Origin: G963666895 sp963666895 | Lineage (GTDB): Bacteria; Desulfobacterota; Desulfovibrionia; Desulfovibrionales; Desulfovibrionaceae | Length of the DNA: 64,000 bases | Reading direction: 5' to 3' | Assembly (NCBI GenBank): GCA_963666895.2 | Contig: CAXXNS010000009.1 | Span: forward strand, 62,001-126,000 | Shown here: piece after piece, positions 34,018-41,920 of the stretch | How positions within the stretch are numbered: position 1 is the first letter of the stretch | Layout: each line of letters begins with the position of its first letter | Program-made: the position numbers and the translations under genes | Notes under the pieces: model-generated | The model's input: the letters and a program-made list of their open reading frames with translations, nothing else | Databases searched by the model: none | What the model was told of the DNA's origin: nothing

Positions 34018-35109
34018 ATGATCAAGAACAAGAACCTCCGCCTGCACGTCGTCAACGTGGGACACGGGGACGCCATCCTCATCGAATTTCCGGACAAGAA
34101 GGGCGGCGGCCCACGCTTCGGGCTGGTGGATGCCGGTGGACGGGGCAAGGACAATTCCGCGGAAAAGACATTGGGCTACCTCAAGGCCTTTCTGGAATAT
34201 CGCAACGAGGGCCAGGGGTATTCGGGGGAGTTCGAGTTTCTCTGCCTGACCCATCCCCACCACGACCATTACTACGGCATGCTGCCGGTGCTGGAGTGGG
34301 CCGTGGGGGCGGGAATTCCGCCCACCGAGTTCTGGGACTGCGGTTTTCGCTACAACACGTTGAGCTATCTGAAGATTCTCAAGTTTCTGTGCGACAATGC
34401 CGACGTGATCCAGTTCACCCGGGTGGCCTCGGGCACCGAGTTCCACTTCGGCCCGGTGGAGGTGCTGGTCCTGGCTCCGTCCGTGGATCTGCGCAACCGT
34501 TACGACTCCTACGGCGTGGACGTGAACGACGGGTCCATCGTGCTCCGGGTGCGCAAGAGCGGGGGCACGGCCATCCTGGCCGGGGACGCCCACTTCGATT
34601 CCTGGGGCAAGGTCTGCGAAGAATACCCCCGCACCAAGCACCTGACCTATCCTCCGGTCAAGGATTCCGAGGGCAAATTGAAGGCGGACGTCCGGAATCC
34701 CGACCATCCGGACCTGATCATCAAGTCAAAGGTCAACCAGCTTGGTTGCAACCTGCTCAAGGTGGCCCACCACGGCAGCAAGCGCGGGACCAGCTTCGAG
34801 TACCTGGAGAAGCTCGGGGCCAAGCACTACGCCATCACCTGCGCCAAGGATTCCAGGTATGCCAAGGACTGGAAGGGCAAGTTCCCGCATCCGCTGACCC
34901 GCATGGCCATCAAGGAGCAGGACAAGCCGCTTCCGCCCGGAGCCACCGCGATTCCGGATTTGGCGGCCATCAAGGAAGTGGGCATGAGCTCTGTGCATGG
35001 CAGCATGATCTACACCATCCAGGGCAACGGCGTGGTCAAGCGCAAGGACTTGGGCGAGGCATCGGGAAGGCCCGTGAGCCGAGGCATGCTGGAAGCGGTG
35101 TTGCCCTAG
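34018..35109 (+). CDS. ComEC/Rec2-like metallo-beta-lactamase-fold hydrolase
   Basis: A 363-residue soluble MBL-fold protein. It opens with VVNVGHGDAILIEF and GLVDAGG, carries H-P-H-H-D-H (residues 79-84, the H-x-H-x-D-H metal motif), then GDAHFDS, VAHHGSK with a further metal His and the late VHGSMIYTI. These are the ComEC C-terminal (DNA-uptake nuclease-like) features, but there is no membrane domain, so it is a stand-alone hydrolase; nuclease or phosphodiesterase activity is inferred. ATG at 34018 has CGGAGG upstream. It lies 4 bases after the unknown gene and ends convergently 10 bases from the thioesterase. Confidence 0.85.
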   Translation: MIKNKNLRLHVVNVGHGDAILIEFPDKKGGGPRFGLVDAGGRGKDNSAEKTLGYLKAFLEYRNEGQGYSGEFEFLCLTHPHHDHYYGMLPVLEWAVGAGIPPTEFWDCGFRYNTLSYLKILKFLCDNADVIQFTRVASGTEFHFGPVEVLVLAPSVDLRNRYDSYGVDVNDGSIVLRVRKSGGTAILAGDAHFDSWGKVCEEYPRTKHLTYPPVKDSEGKLKADVRNPDHPDLIIKSKVNQLGCNLLKVAHHGSKRGTSFEYLEKLGAKHYAITCAKDSRYAKDWKGKFPHPLTRMAIKEQDKPLPPGATAIPDLAAIKEVGMSSVHGSMIYTIQGNGVVKRKDLGEASGRPVSRGMLEAVLP

Positions 35110-35119
35110 GGCAGAGAGC

Positions 35120-35551
35120 CTAGGCGAACAGCCCGCGCAGCCAGTCCGGGATGCGGATGGGCTTGCCGGACTTGTCCGCGCAGGCGTGGCCCGTGGTGCC
35201 GGTGGCCTTGAGCTCCGTGCGGGACTCGTCCCAGACCTCGTAGGAGAAGTAGAACGAGGCCTTGCGCCACTCGTGAATCCAGCAGCGGATCATGATCAGT
35301 TCGTCGTAGCGGGCCGGATTGCGATAGCGCACGTGGGCCTCGCGCACCGGGAAGAGCACCCCGCGCTCCTCCACCTCGGCGTAGCTCATGCCGGACTCGC
35401 GGATGAACTTGCCCCGGGCGCGCTCGAACAGGTGCAGATACTCGCCGTAGTAGAGGTAGCCCATCTGGTCCACCTCGCCGTAGGACACGCGGTGCTCCAG
35501 CCAGCAGTCGTTGGGCTTGGCGTCTTTGTCCATTGGAGTGTTTGGGCTCAT
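35120..35551 (-). CDS. Acyl-CoA thioesterase (4-hydroxybenzoyl-CoA thioesterase/YbgC family)
   Basis: A 143-residue hot-dog-fold protein. HRVSYGEVDQMGYLYYGEYL contains the catalytic Asp of the YbgC/4HBT group, followed by LHLFERARGKFIRESG and the PARYDELIMI segment. It hydrolyses short-chain acyl-CoA or related thioesters. Its ATG (35551) overlaps the apgM stop (ATGA), so it is translated with apgM. YbgC often accompanies tol genes, but here it is 20 kb away. Confidence 0.88.
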   Translation of the reverse strand: MSPNTPMDKDAKPNDCWLEHRVSYGEVDQMGYLYYGEYLHLFERARGKFIRESGMSYAEVEERGVLFPVREAHVRYRNPARYDELIMIRCWIHEWRKASFYFSYEVWDESRTELKATGTTGHACADKSGKPIRIPDWLRGLFA

Positions 35552-36753
35552 CCCCGCATCCTTTCCAGGGCCCAGCCCATGAGTTCGTGGCCCGCGTCCA
35601 GCTTCAGGCCCGTGGAATCGGCCGTGGCCTCGGTGAACGCGGACAGCCCCGAGGCTTCACAGCCCGGATAGTTGAGCAGGAAGGGCACCGGGTCCTTGGT
35701 GTGGGTGCGCTCCACAATGGGCGTGTAGTGGTCGCAGCAGACCAGCCAGGCCACGTCCTGCCCGGCCAGGGCCTGGCGCAGGGGGGCCACGATCTGGGCG
35801 TCGAATCGTTCGATGGCCGTGACCTTGCACGCCGGGTCGCCCCCGTGGCCGCACTCGTCCGGGCCTTCCAGATGCACGAACACGAAGTCGCCGTCGTTTT
35901 TCAGATAGTCCAGGGTCGCGCCCACCTTGCCTTCGTAGTTGGTGTCCACCAGGCCCGTGGCGCCCTCCACGTCGAAAACCGTCATGCCCGCGGCGTTGCC
36001 CAGACCCTTGATCAGGTCCACGGCCGAAATGACCGCGCCCCTGAGTCCGTTGGCCTGCTCGAATGACGGCAGGGTCAGGGGCTTTCCCTGTCCCCAGGGC
36101 CAGACCGCGTTGGCCTTGGTGGGGTTGTCGTCGGCCAGCAGCATGGCGGCCTGCTCGGTCAATTCCTTGAGCTTGGGGCTGGCCTTGAGGGCCTTGAGGT
36201 CGGGCTTGATGGGCTTGTCCAGGATGTCGTGGGGCGGCCGGACAAGGATGTTCTTTTCCGGGCCTTCGGCCCCGTTCTTGAGAATGAGCAGATGGCGGTA
36301 CTGGACTCCGGCCATGAACAGGAAGCCTTCACCGCCCAGCCCGGCCTGGAGCCTGGCCACGAGTCGCATGGCCTCGGGCGTGGTGATGTGCCCGGCCGCG
36401 TAGTCGAGCATGGTGCCCTTGTTGGTGAATTCGTCCACCGTGACCAGGTTGAGCCGGAAGATCAGGTCGTCCGGGTCCAGGGCCAGGCCTTGGGCGGCCG
36501 CTTCGATGGGGCCCCGGCCGGTGTGGTACTTTTCCGGGTCGAATCCCATGAGGGCCATGTTGGCCACGTCCGAACCCGGCGGCATGGAGTCGGGCACGGT
36601 CTTGCATCGGCCGACCACGCCGGACTGGGCCAGTTCGTCCAGGTTGGGGGTGTGGGCCGCTTCCAGGCAGGTGCGCCCGCCCAGTTCGTCCAGGGGCCAG
36701 TCGCCCATGCCGTCGGCCACGAGAAAGAGAAATTTCCGATTCGTTGTCGCCAT
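35548..36753 (-). CDS. apgM: Cofactor-independent phosphoglycerate mutase, archaeal type
   Basis: A 401-residue alkaline-phosphatase-superfamily enzyme. FLFLVADGMGDWP has the first metal Asp, SMPPGSDVANMALMG the catalytic Ser, GRGPIEAAAQGL follows, and the C-terminal FVHLEGPDECGHGGD and CCDHYTPI supply the remaining metal ligands. It interconverts 2- and 3-phosphoglycerate. The archaeal-type APGM is the usual form in Desulfovibrio. ATG 36753 is preferred over GTG 36762; its ribosome site lies within a small hairpin. The thioesterase overlaps its end. Confidence 0.92.
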   Translation of the reverse strand: MATTNRKFLFLVADGMGDWPLDELGGRTCLEAAHTPNLDELAQSGVVGRCKTVPDSMPPGSDVANMALMGFDPEKYHTGRGPIEAAAQGLALDPDDLIFRLNLVTVDEFTNKGTMLDYAAGHITTPEAMRLVARLQAGLGGEGFLFMAGVQYRHLLILKNGAEGPEKNILVRPPHDILDKPIKPDLKALKASPKLKELTEQAAMLLADDNPTKANAVWPWGQGKPLTLPSFEQANGLRGAVISAVDLIKGLGNAAGMTVFDVEGATGLVDTNYEGKVGATLDYLKNDGDFVFVHLEGPDECGHGGDPACKVTAIERFDAQIVAPLRQALAGQDVAWLVCCDHYTPIVERTHTKDPVPFLLNYPGCEASGLSAFTEATADSTGLKLDAGHELMGWALERMRG

Positions 36754-36754
36754 G

Positions 36755-36777
36755 CTCTCCACCTTGCGTTTGGAGAG
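36755..36777 (-). promoter_or_regulatory. Hairpin covering the apgM ribosome-binding site
   Basis: CTCTCCA and TGGAGAG form a perfect 7-bp stem with a 9-base loop on the minus-strand transcript. The arm next to the ATG contains GGAG, the likely Shine-Dalgarno, so folding would hide it. Possible translational control; unproven. Confidence 0.4.
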
Positions 36778-36834
36778 GGCAACCTATCGGATTTCCGGCC
36801 TGCTGCAAAGGCCCCGGCCAGGGTCGGACCGGGA

Positions 36835-38010
36835 TCAGGCTTGCAGGGAAGCGGATTGCCGGGCTTGGCCGGGCACCTCGTGGGGCTGGCTCCGGCGGCA
36901 CAGGTGCAGGAGCACCCGCTGGCCGAGAAGCTCGGAGTTGCGGTGCGAGCGGTGGGTGGTGGCCACCTTGAATTCCTGCCTCAAGACCTGGGGCAGGACG
37001 GTCTCGGCCTGCTTCATGCCGATCTCCAGCACCAGTTCCCGGCCCGAGTTCAGGATGTTCTCCAGGGCCTTCTCCTGGTTCGAGACGCGGTGGAGCATGT
37101 TCAGGGCGAAGATGACGTCAAAGGGCTCCAGGGGCGTCCTGGTCACGTCCAGGACGTCGAACCGGCACTGGGAGCCCTTTTCCTGGGCAATGGCCCGGGC
37201 CAGCTCTATGGTCTGGTGGCGGATGTCGTAGCCCACGGGCCGCGCCCCGGCCTCCTCGGCCTTGAAGGCGAAGTAGCCGTGCATGGTGCCCAGGTCGCAC
37301 ACGGACTTGCCCTGGAAGTCCACGCCCATGTCCAGGATGTTCTTCCAGGTCATCTGCGAGTCCGTGAATCCCCGGATGACCGCCCGGCCGTCCAGCTCGA
37401 TGCGCTGGTAGAACGGGTTGGGGGTCTCGGATTCGGCCACGATCTTGACCATGTTTTCGAATTCGGGGCGCAGGTCCGGATGCTTGGCGTCCTTGAACCG
37501 TTTGGCCCAGCCCAGGATGGGGCCGTTGTCCCGGACCACGGCGAAGCCGGGCAGGGGAGGGTTGACGTGGGTCTCGAAGGGTTTGTTCTTTTCGCGTTCG
37601 TTCAATTCGGTGCGGCGCTTGAGGTATTGCTCGTGGCGCACCTCTTCGGGCGGCTCGAGGTGGAAGGGGCGGATGATGGCGTATTCCCCGTAGGCCGTGT
37701 CGATGGCCTTGATCAGGGGAACGTAGATGTGGGGATACACGATGCGGACGCCCTCGATCACCAGGTTCTTGAACCGCGCCTCACGCAGAGCCTCGACAAA
37801 GAACTCCTTGAACGCGGCCTCCATGCCCGGCAAGGGCTGGGGGAGCATGGACGTGTCGATTCCCAGTTTCTGGCAGACCTTCTGGTTGATGCCGTCCAGG
37901 GAGATGCGCCGGTAGCCCAGCGAATCGACCAGTTCCTGGGCCGCGTGGCTTTTCCCGGCCGCAGGGGGGCCGGCGATGAGGATGATCTTGGGGCTGTGCT
38001 CGTAGTGCAT
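36835..38010 (-). CDS. P-loop kinase domain fused to a CmoB-like SAM methyltransferase
   Basis: A 391-residue two-domain protein. The N-terminal ~150 residues are a P-loop kinase/2-phosphoglycerate-kinase-like domain: IILIAGPPAAGKS (14-21 the phosphate loop), RRISLDGINQ, LVIEGVRIVYP. The C-terminal part from about residue 190 (FYQRIELDGRAVIRG ... WKNILDMGVDF) leads to SAM motif I CDLGTMHGYFAF (238-249), FDVIFALNMLHRV and ELVLEIGMK, resembling CmoB-type tRNA wobble-uridine enzymes or class I methyltransferases in general. ATG 38010 has AAGGAGAAG upstream. The combination is unusual; substrates unknown. It lies between apgM and hom. Confidence 0.82.
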   Translation of the reverse strand: MHYEHSPKIILIAGPPAAGKSHAAQELVDSLGYRRISLDGINQKVCQKLGIDTSMLPQPLPGMEAAFKEFFVEALREARFKNLVIEGVRIVYPHIYVPLIKAIDTAYGEYAIIRPFHLEPPEEVRHEQYLKRRTELNEREKNKPFETHVNPPLPGFAVVRDNGPILGWAKRFKDAKHPDLRPEFENMVKIVAESETPNPFYQRIELDGRAVIRGFTDSQMTWKNILDMGVDFQGKSVCDLGTMHGYFAFKAEEAGARPVGYDIRHQTIELARAIAQEKGSQCRFDVLDVTRTPLEPFDVIFALNMLHRVSNQEKALENILNSGRELVLEIGMKQAETVLPQVLRQEFKVATTHRSHRNSELLGQRVLLHLCRRSQPHEVPGQARQSASLQA

Positions 38011-38074
38011 GGCTTCTCCTTGCGGCCGGAAAATACGGCCGCCGCAAGAAGCCAGCAAAAAGCGTTCCTGAGCC

Positions 38075-39391
38075 TTAGAGGATGCGGAAGCGCACCGTGG
38101 GCTTGAGGGTGAAGTCCGCCTTGTCCATGGCCGCCACGGCCTCGTTCACGTCCTGGGCCCGGGCCTGGTGCGTCAGGAACACGACGGGCACCTCGCTGGC
38201 CCCTTCCTCGCCCTTTTGCACCACCTGAGAGATGGAGATGCCCTTTTCGGCCAGGCAGCCGGCGATGGCGGCCATGACCCCGGGCCGGTCCTGCACGGTG
38301 AAGCGCAAATAGTGCATGGACATGGTTTCGGCCGGGGGCAGGATGTCCGCCCGTTGCAGGTCCGCGTTGCCGAAGCCGGTGTTGTCGGGCCCGGAATTGG
38401 TGCAGCGCATGTGGCGCACCAGGGCCATGATGTCGGCCAGCACCGCGCTGCCCGTGGGCGTGTCGCCCGCGCCCTGGCCGTGGAGCATGACCGGGCCCAC
38501 GGCGTCGCCGGTGATGCGCACGGCGTTGTAGTTGCCGCCCACCCGGGCCAGCAGATAGGTGTACTTGACGAAGGCCGGGAACACGCCCGCCTCCACCTGG
38601 GGCCCTTGGGGGGAGTCCACCAGCCGGGCCTCGGCGATGAGCTTGACGCGGTAGCCGAACTCCCTGGCGAATTCGATGTCCGTGGGCGTGACCTTGGTGA
38701 TGCCCTCCACGGGCAGCACGGCCAGGGGGTAGTCCACCCCAAAGGCCAGGCGGATGAGCACGGTCAGCTTGTGGGCCGTGTCGTGCCCCTCGATGTCCAG
38801 GGTGGGGTCGGCCTCGGCGTAGCCCAGGTCCTTGGCCTGGGACAGGGCCTGGTCGAAGTCGAGCTTCTTGTCCAGGTCGCTCATCTCGGACAGGATGTAG
38901 TTGGCCGTGCCGTTCAGGATGCCCAGGATCTCGGTGATCCGGTCCCCGGCCAGGGACTCCTTGAGCGCCTGGACCACGGGGATGCCCCCGGCCACGCTGG
39001 CCTCGTAGAACAGGCCCACGCCCTTTTGAGCAGCCAGTGCGTAGAGCTCCAGGCCTTGCTCGGCCAGCAAATGCTTGTTGGCCGTGACCACGTGCTTGCC
39101 CGCGTTCAGGGCCTTGCGGATCAGGCTCCCGGCCGCGTCCAGCCCGCCCATGAGCTCGACCACGATGGCGATGTCCGGGTCGTTGACCAGGGTTTCGGGA
39201 TCGGTGGTGAAGGTGGCGCCCGGTCCGGGCTCGGCGGCCCGGGCCTTGGTAGTGTCGCGGACCAGAACGGTCTTGATGGCCAGGCTCTTGCCCAGTCGCT
39301 TTTCGATCAGATCGCTGTTCTTGGCCAAAATCTTGGCCAGGCCGGAGCCGACCGTGCCGAAACCGGCAAGACCGAGGTGGACCGTTTCCAT
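38075..39391 (-). CDS. hom: Homoserine dehydrogenase with C-terminal ACT domain
   Basis: A 438-residue enzyme reducing aspartate semialdehyde to homoserine for threonine and methionine. GLAGFGTVGSGLAKIL is the NAD(P) site, VVTANKHLLAE and the EASVAGGIPVVQALKESL segment with catalytic Lys/Glu follow, and LGILNGTANYILSEM is diagnostic. The last ~80 residues (LRFTVQDRPGVMAAIAGCLAEKGIS) form an ACT domain for feedback control by threonine. ATG 39391 is the family start. It follows the aminotransferase by 9 bases, a known operon pairing. Confidence 0.96.
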   Translation of the reverse strand: METVHLGLAGFGTVGSGLAKILAKNSDLIEKRLGKSLAIKTVLVRDTTKARAAEPGPGATFTTDPETLVNDPDIAIVVELMGGLDAAGSLIRKALNAGKHVVTANKHLLAEQGLELYALAAQKGVGLFYEASVAGGIPVVQALKESLAGDRITEILGILNGTANYILSEMSDLDKKLDFDQALSQAKDLGYAEADPTLDIEGHDTAHKLTVLIRLAFGVDYPLAVLPVEGITKVTPTDIEFAREFGYRVKLIAEARLVDSPQGPQVEAGVFPAFVKYTYLLARVGGNYNAVRITGDAVGPVMLHGQGAGDTPTGSAVLADIMALVRHMRCTNSGPDNTGFGNADLQRADILPPAETMSMHYLRFTVQDRPGVMAAIAGCLAEKGISISQVVQKGEEGASEVPVVFLTHQARAQDVNEAVAAMDKADFTLKPTVRFRIL

Positions 39392-39400
39392 GCTCGCCTC

Positions 39401-40573
39401 CTATCCGCCGAGTACCTTTTTCATGCCCCGAATGGCCTGATTGATGCGTTGCCTGTTCTCCACGAACGCGAAGCGCACGTGGGTGTCGCCGTAGGTGCCG
39501 AAGCCCAGGCCCGGCGCCACGGCCACCTCGCCTTCGCGCAGCAGCTTCATGGAGAACTCCACCGAGCCCATGGCCTTGAATTCGTCAGGAATCTCCGCCC
39601 ACAGGAACATGGTCGCCTTGGGCGACTCCACGTTCCAGCCGATGCGGTTCATGCCTTCCACCAGGGCGTCGCGGCGGTCCTGGTACACGTCCATGATCTC
39701 GCGCACGCAGTCCTGGGGGCCGTCCAGGGCCACGGCCGCGGCGATCTGGATGGGGTTGTAGATGCCGTAGTCCAGGTAGGACTTGATGCGGGTCAGGGCC
39801 TGGACCATGTCCGGGTTGCCGCAGCAGAAGCCCACGCGCATGCCGGCCATGGAGTAGGACTTGGTCATGGAGAAGAACTCCACGCCCACGTCCTTGGCGC
39901 CCCGGGCCTGCAGGAAGCTGGGGGCCTCGTAGCCGTCGAAGGTGAAGTCCGCGTAGGCCAGGTCGTGGATGACGTAGATGCCGTTTTCCTTGGCGAAGTC
40001 CACGATCCTCTCGAAGAAGGGAACGTCGGCCAGGGCCGTGGTCGGGTTGTGCGGGTAGTTGATGATCAAGAGCTTGGGCTTGGGCCAGGTGTGGCGCATG
40101 GCCACCTCCAGGTCCTCGAAGAAGTCGCGGTCCAGGCCGATGGGGATGCGCCGCACGTCCGCCCCGGCGATGATGGAGGCGAAGGGGTGGATGGGGTAGG
40201 CCGGGTCCGGGGCCAGGACCACGTCGCCGGGCGAGAGCATGACCAGGGCCAGGTGGGCCAGGCCCTCCTTGGCGCCCATGGTCACCACCACCTCCTGGTC
40301 CATGTCCACGTCCACGTCGAAGCGGCGCTTGTACCAGTCCCGTATAGCTCGCCGCAGCCCCTTGATGCCCTTGGACGCCGAGTAGCGGGAGTTCCCGGGG
40401 CGGTAGACGTTCTCGGACAGCTTGTCCAGAATGTGCTGGGGCGTGGGCACGTCCGGGTTGCCCATGCCGAGGTCCACTACATCGGCGCCGGCGGTCCGCA
40501 TCTCGTGCTTGAGTTGGTTGACCGTGGCGAAAACATAGGGGGGCAGGCGGTGGACGCGGGCGAACTGTTGCAT
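39401..40573 (-). CDS. Class I/II PLP-dependent aminotransferase (AlaC/Asp-aminotransferase-like)
   Basis: A 390-residue fold-type I aminotransferase. The PLP-binding Lys is Lys238 in SMTKSYSMAGMRVGF; VVDLGMGNPDVPTP, YPHNPTTALAD (the N-x-P-T contact) and YVIHDLAYADF (the D-x-x-Y contact) are seen, and RFAFVENRQRI has the substrate Arg. The pattern fits AlaC-type alanine aminotransferases and the related aspartate group. ATG 40573 is chosen for GAAGGAG 5 bases upstream. Its neighbour hom suggests a place in the aspartate family of amino acids. Confidence 0.9.
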   Translation of the reverse strand: MQQFARVHRLPPYVFATVNQLKHEMRTAGADVVDLGMGNPDVPTPQHILDKLSENVYRPGNSRYSASKGIKGLRRAIRDWYKRRFDVDVDMDQEVVVTMGAKEGLAHLALVMLSPGDVVLAPDPAYPIHPFASIIAGADVRRIPIGLDRDFFEDLEVAMRHTWPKPKLLIINYPHNPTTALADVPFFERIVDFAKENGIYVIHDLAYADFTFDGYEAPSFLQARGAKDVGVEFFSMTKSYSMAGMRVGFCCGNPDMVQALTRIKSYLDYGIYNPIQIAAAVALDGPQDCVREIMDVYQDRRDALVEGMNRIGWNVESPKATMFLWAEIPDEFKAMGSVEFSMKLLREGEVAVAPGLGFGTYGDTHVRFAFVENRQRINQAIRGMKKVLGG

Positions 40574-40682
40574 GGTTTCTCCTTCCAGGTTGATGCGAAT
40601 CCCCACTGTTATCCGGGGCAACGGGCGTCAGTCAAATCAAAATGTAGTGCCCGGCCAGGTCGGTGTTTGAGCCGGGCCCTTC

Positions 40683-40711
40683 TTGACCTGGGCGGCTCCA
40701 TCCACTAGGTT
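40683..40711 (+). promoter_or_regulatory. Probable sigma-70 promoter for ilvE
   Basis: TTGACC (40683-40688) and TAGGTT (40706-40711) are 17 bases apart, about 80 bases before the ilvE start. A CCCGGA/TCCGGG hairpin follows in the leader, without a T run. Confidence 0.45.
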
Positions 40712-40790
40712 TTTTTCTTCGCTTACTCCCGGAGCGGCCACCCGTTCCGGGCTTTGTATGCACAACAACAGCGCCTTCAGGAGTTGGATC

Positions 40791-41714
40791 ATGGTTCAGA
40801 AGATGGACAAGATTTGGTACGACGGCCGCCTGGTGAACTGGGACGAGGCCCAGGTGCACGTGCTCACCCATGCCCTGCATTACGGCACCGGCGTATTCGA
40901 GGGCATCCGGGCTTACGAGTGTGTGGACGGCCGGAGCGCCGTATTCCGCCTGGAGGAACACATCGCCCGCTTTTTGGGCTCGGCCCACATCCTGGAGATG
41001 AAGCTGCCTTTTTCGGCCGAGGACATGGTGGCCGCCTGCGTGGACACGCTCAAGGCCAACCAGCAGAAGAACGGCTACATCCGCCCCCTGGCATTCGTGG
41101 GCGAGGGCGTCATGGGCGTGCATCCCGGGGACAACCCCATCCATCTGATCATCGCCACCTGGCCCTGGGGCGCCTACCTGGGCGAGGAGGCCCTGCTGAC
41201 CGGCATCCGGGTGCGCACCTCCTCCTTCGCCCGCCATCACGTCAACGTGATGATGACCAAGGCCAAGTGTTCGGGCAACTACGTCAACTCCGTGCTGGCC
41301 AAGATGGAGGCCGTGGCCGACGGCTACGACGAGGCCATCATGCTCGACACCCAGGGCTATGTGTCCGAAGGCTCGGGCGAGAACATCTTCATGGTCAAGG
41401 ACGGGATCATCAAGACCCCGCCCCTGGGCAACGTCCTGTCCGGGTTCACCCGCGAGTCGGTCATCACCCTGGCCAAGTCCCTGGGCTACGAGCTGCGCGA
41501 GGAGGTCATCGGCCGCGACATGCTGTACATGGCTGACGAGGCGTTCTTCTCCGGCACGGCCGCCGAGATCACGCCTATCCGCGAGGTGGACCGTCGCAAG
41601 ATCGGCGCGGGCAAGGCCGGGCCGGTGACCCAGAAGCTGCAGACCGAGTTTTTCAAGGTGGTCAAGGGCGAGAATCCCGACTATAAACACTGGCTCCACT
41701 ACTACGAAGTGTAA
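40791..41714 (+). CDS. ilvE: Branched-chain amino acid aminotransferase
   Basis: A 307-residue fold-type IV aminotransferase. The PLP Lys is Lys159, before C-S-G-N-Y-V-N-S; LTHALHYGTGVFEGIRAY, GYVSEGSGENIF and the FFSGTAAEITPIREVD segment are family signatures. It catalyses the last step of Val, Leu and Ile synthesis. ATG 40791 has AGGAG upstream; earlier in-frame ATGs lie in the leader. A palindromic repeat overlaps its stop codon. Confidence 0.95.
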   Translation: MVQKMDKIWYDGRLVNWDEAQVHVLTHALHYGTGVFEGIRAYECVDGRSAVFRLEEHIARFLGSAHILEMKLPFSAEDMVAACVDTLKANQQKNGYIRPLAFVGEGVMGVHPGDNPIHLIIATWPWGAYLGEEALLTGIRVRTSSFARHHVNVMMTKAKCSGNYVNSVLAKMEAVADGYDEAIMLDTQGYVSEGSGENIFMVKDGIIKTPPLGNVLSGFTRESVITLAKSLGYELREEVIGRDMLYMADEAFFSGTAAEITPIREVDRRKIGAGKAGPVTQKLQTEFFKVVKGENPDYKHWLHYYEV

Positions 41715-41834
41715 ATCGTCCATGCATCGCCGCTGGCGGTGTTGCTGCGCAAAATTCAGGCCCTCGCGTACACAGAGTACGCGTCGGGCCTGAATTTTTC
41801 TGGCGCCTTGCCAGCGCCGCGCCTGAACGATTTA
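41712..41834. repeat. Dispersed palindromic repeat, copy 1 (~123 bp)
   Basis: A large imperfect inverted repeat. The ends are TAAATCGT (41712-41719) and ACGATTTA (41827-41834); the core arms read AATTCAGGCCC then TCGCGTAC on the left and GTACGCG then TCGGGCCTGAATT on the right, around a 5-base loop near 41772-41776. It starts on the ilvE stop codon and ends 86 bases before dnaX. A second copy lies at 44018. The right arm shares GCGCCTTGCC with copy 2. No transposase or protein is encoded; it resembles REP/BIME-type elements or a structured transcript end. Confidence 0.85.
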
Positions 41835-41920
41835 TCGCTGGTGTTGATGGTCGGGTTTTGAAATCCGTCCGACTGTTCGCATGACAGGGCCGTTGGTCCT
41901 GTGCTAGTGAAAGGCCGTCC

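Noticed and set aside
40620..40680. Divergent promoter TTGACT for the aminotransferase-hom unit
   Set aside because: The best -10 candidates are at 17-18 bases but are poor matches, so I did not list it.
40754..40790. Attenuator leader peptide before ilvE (ATG 40758 with His-Asn-Asn)
   Set aside because: It is in frame with ilvE, lacks a run of Val/Leu/Ile codons and no terminator/antiterminator pair follows.
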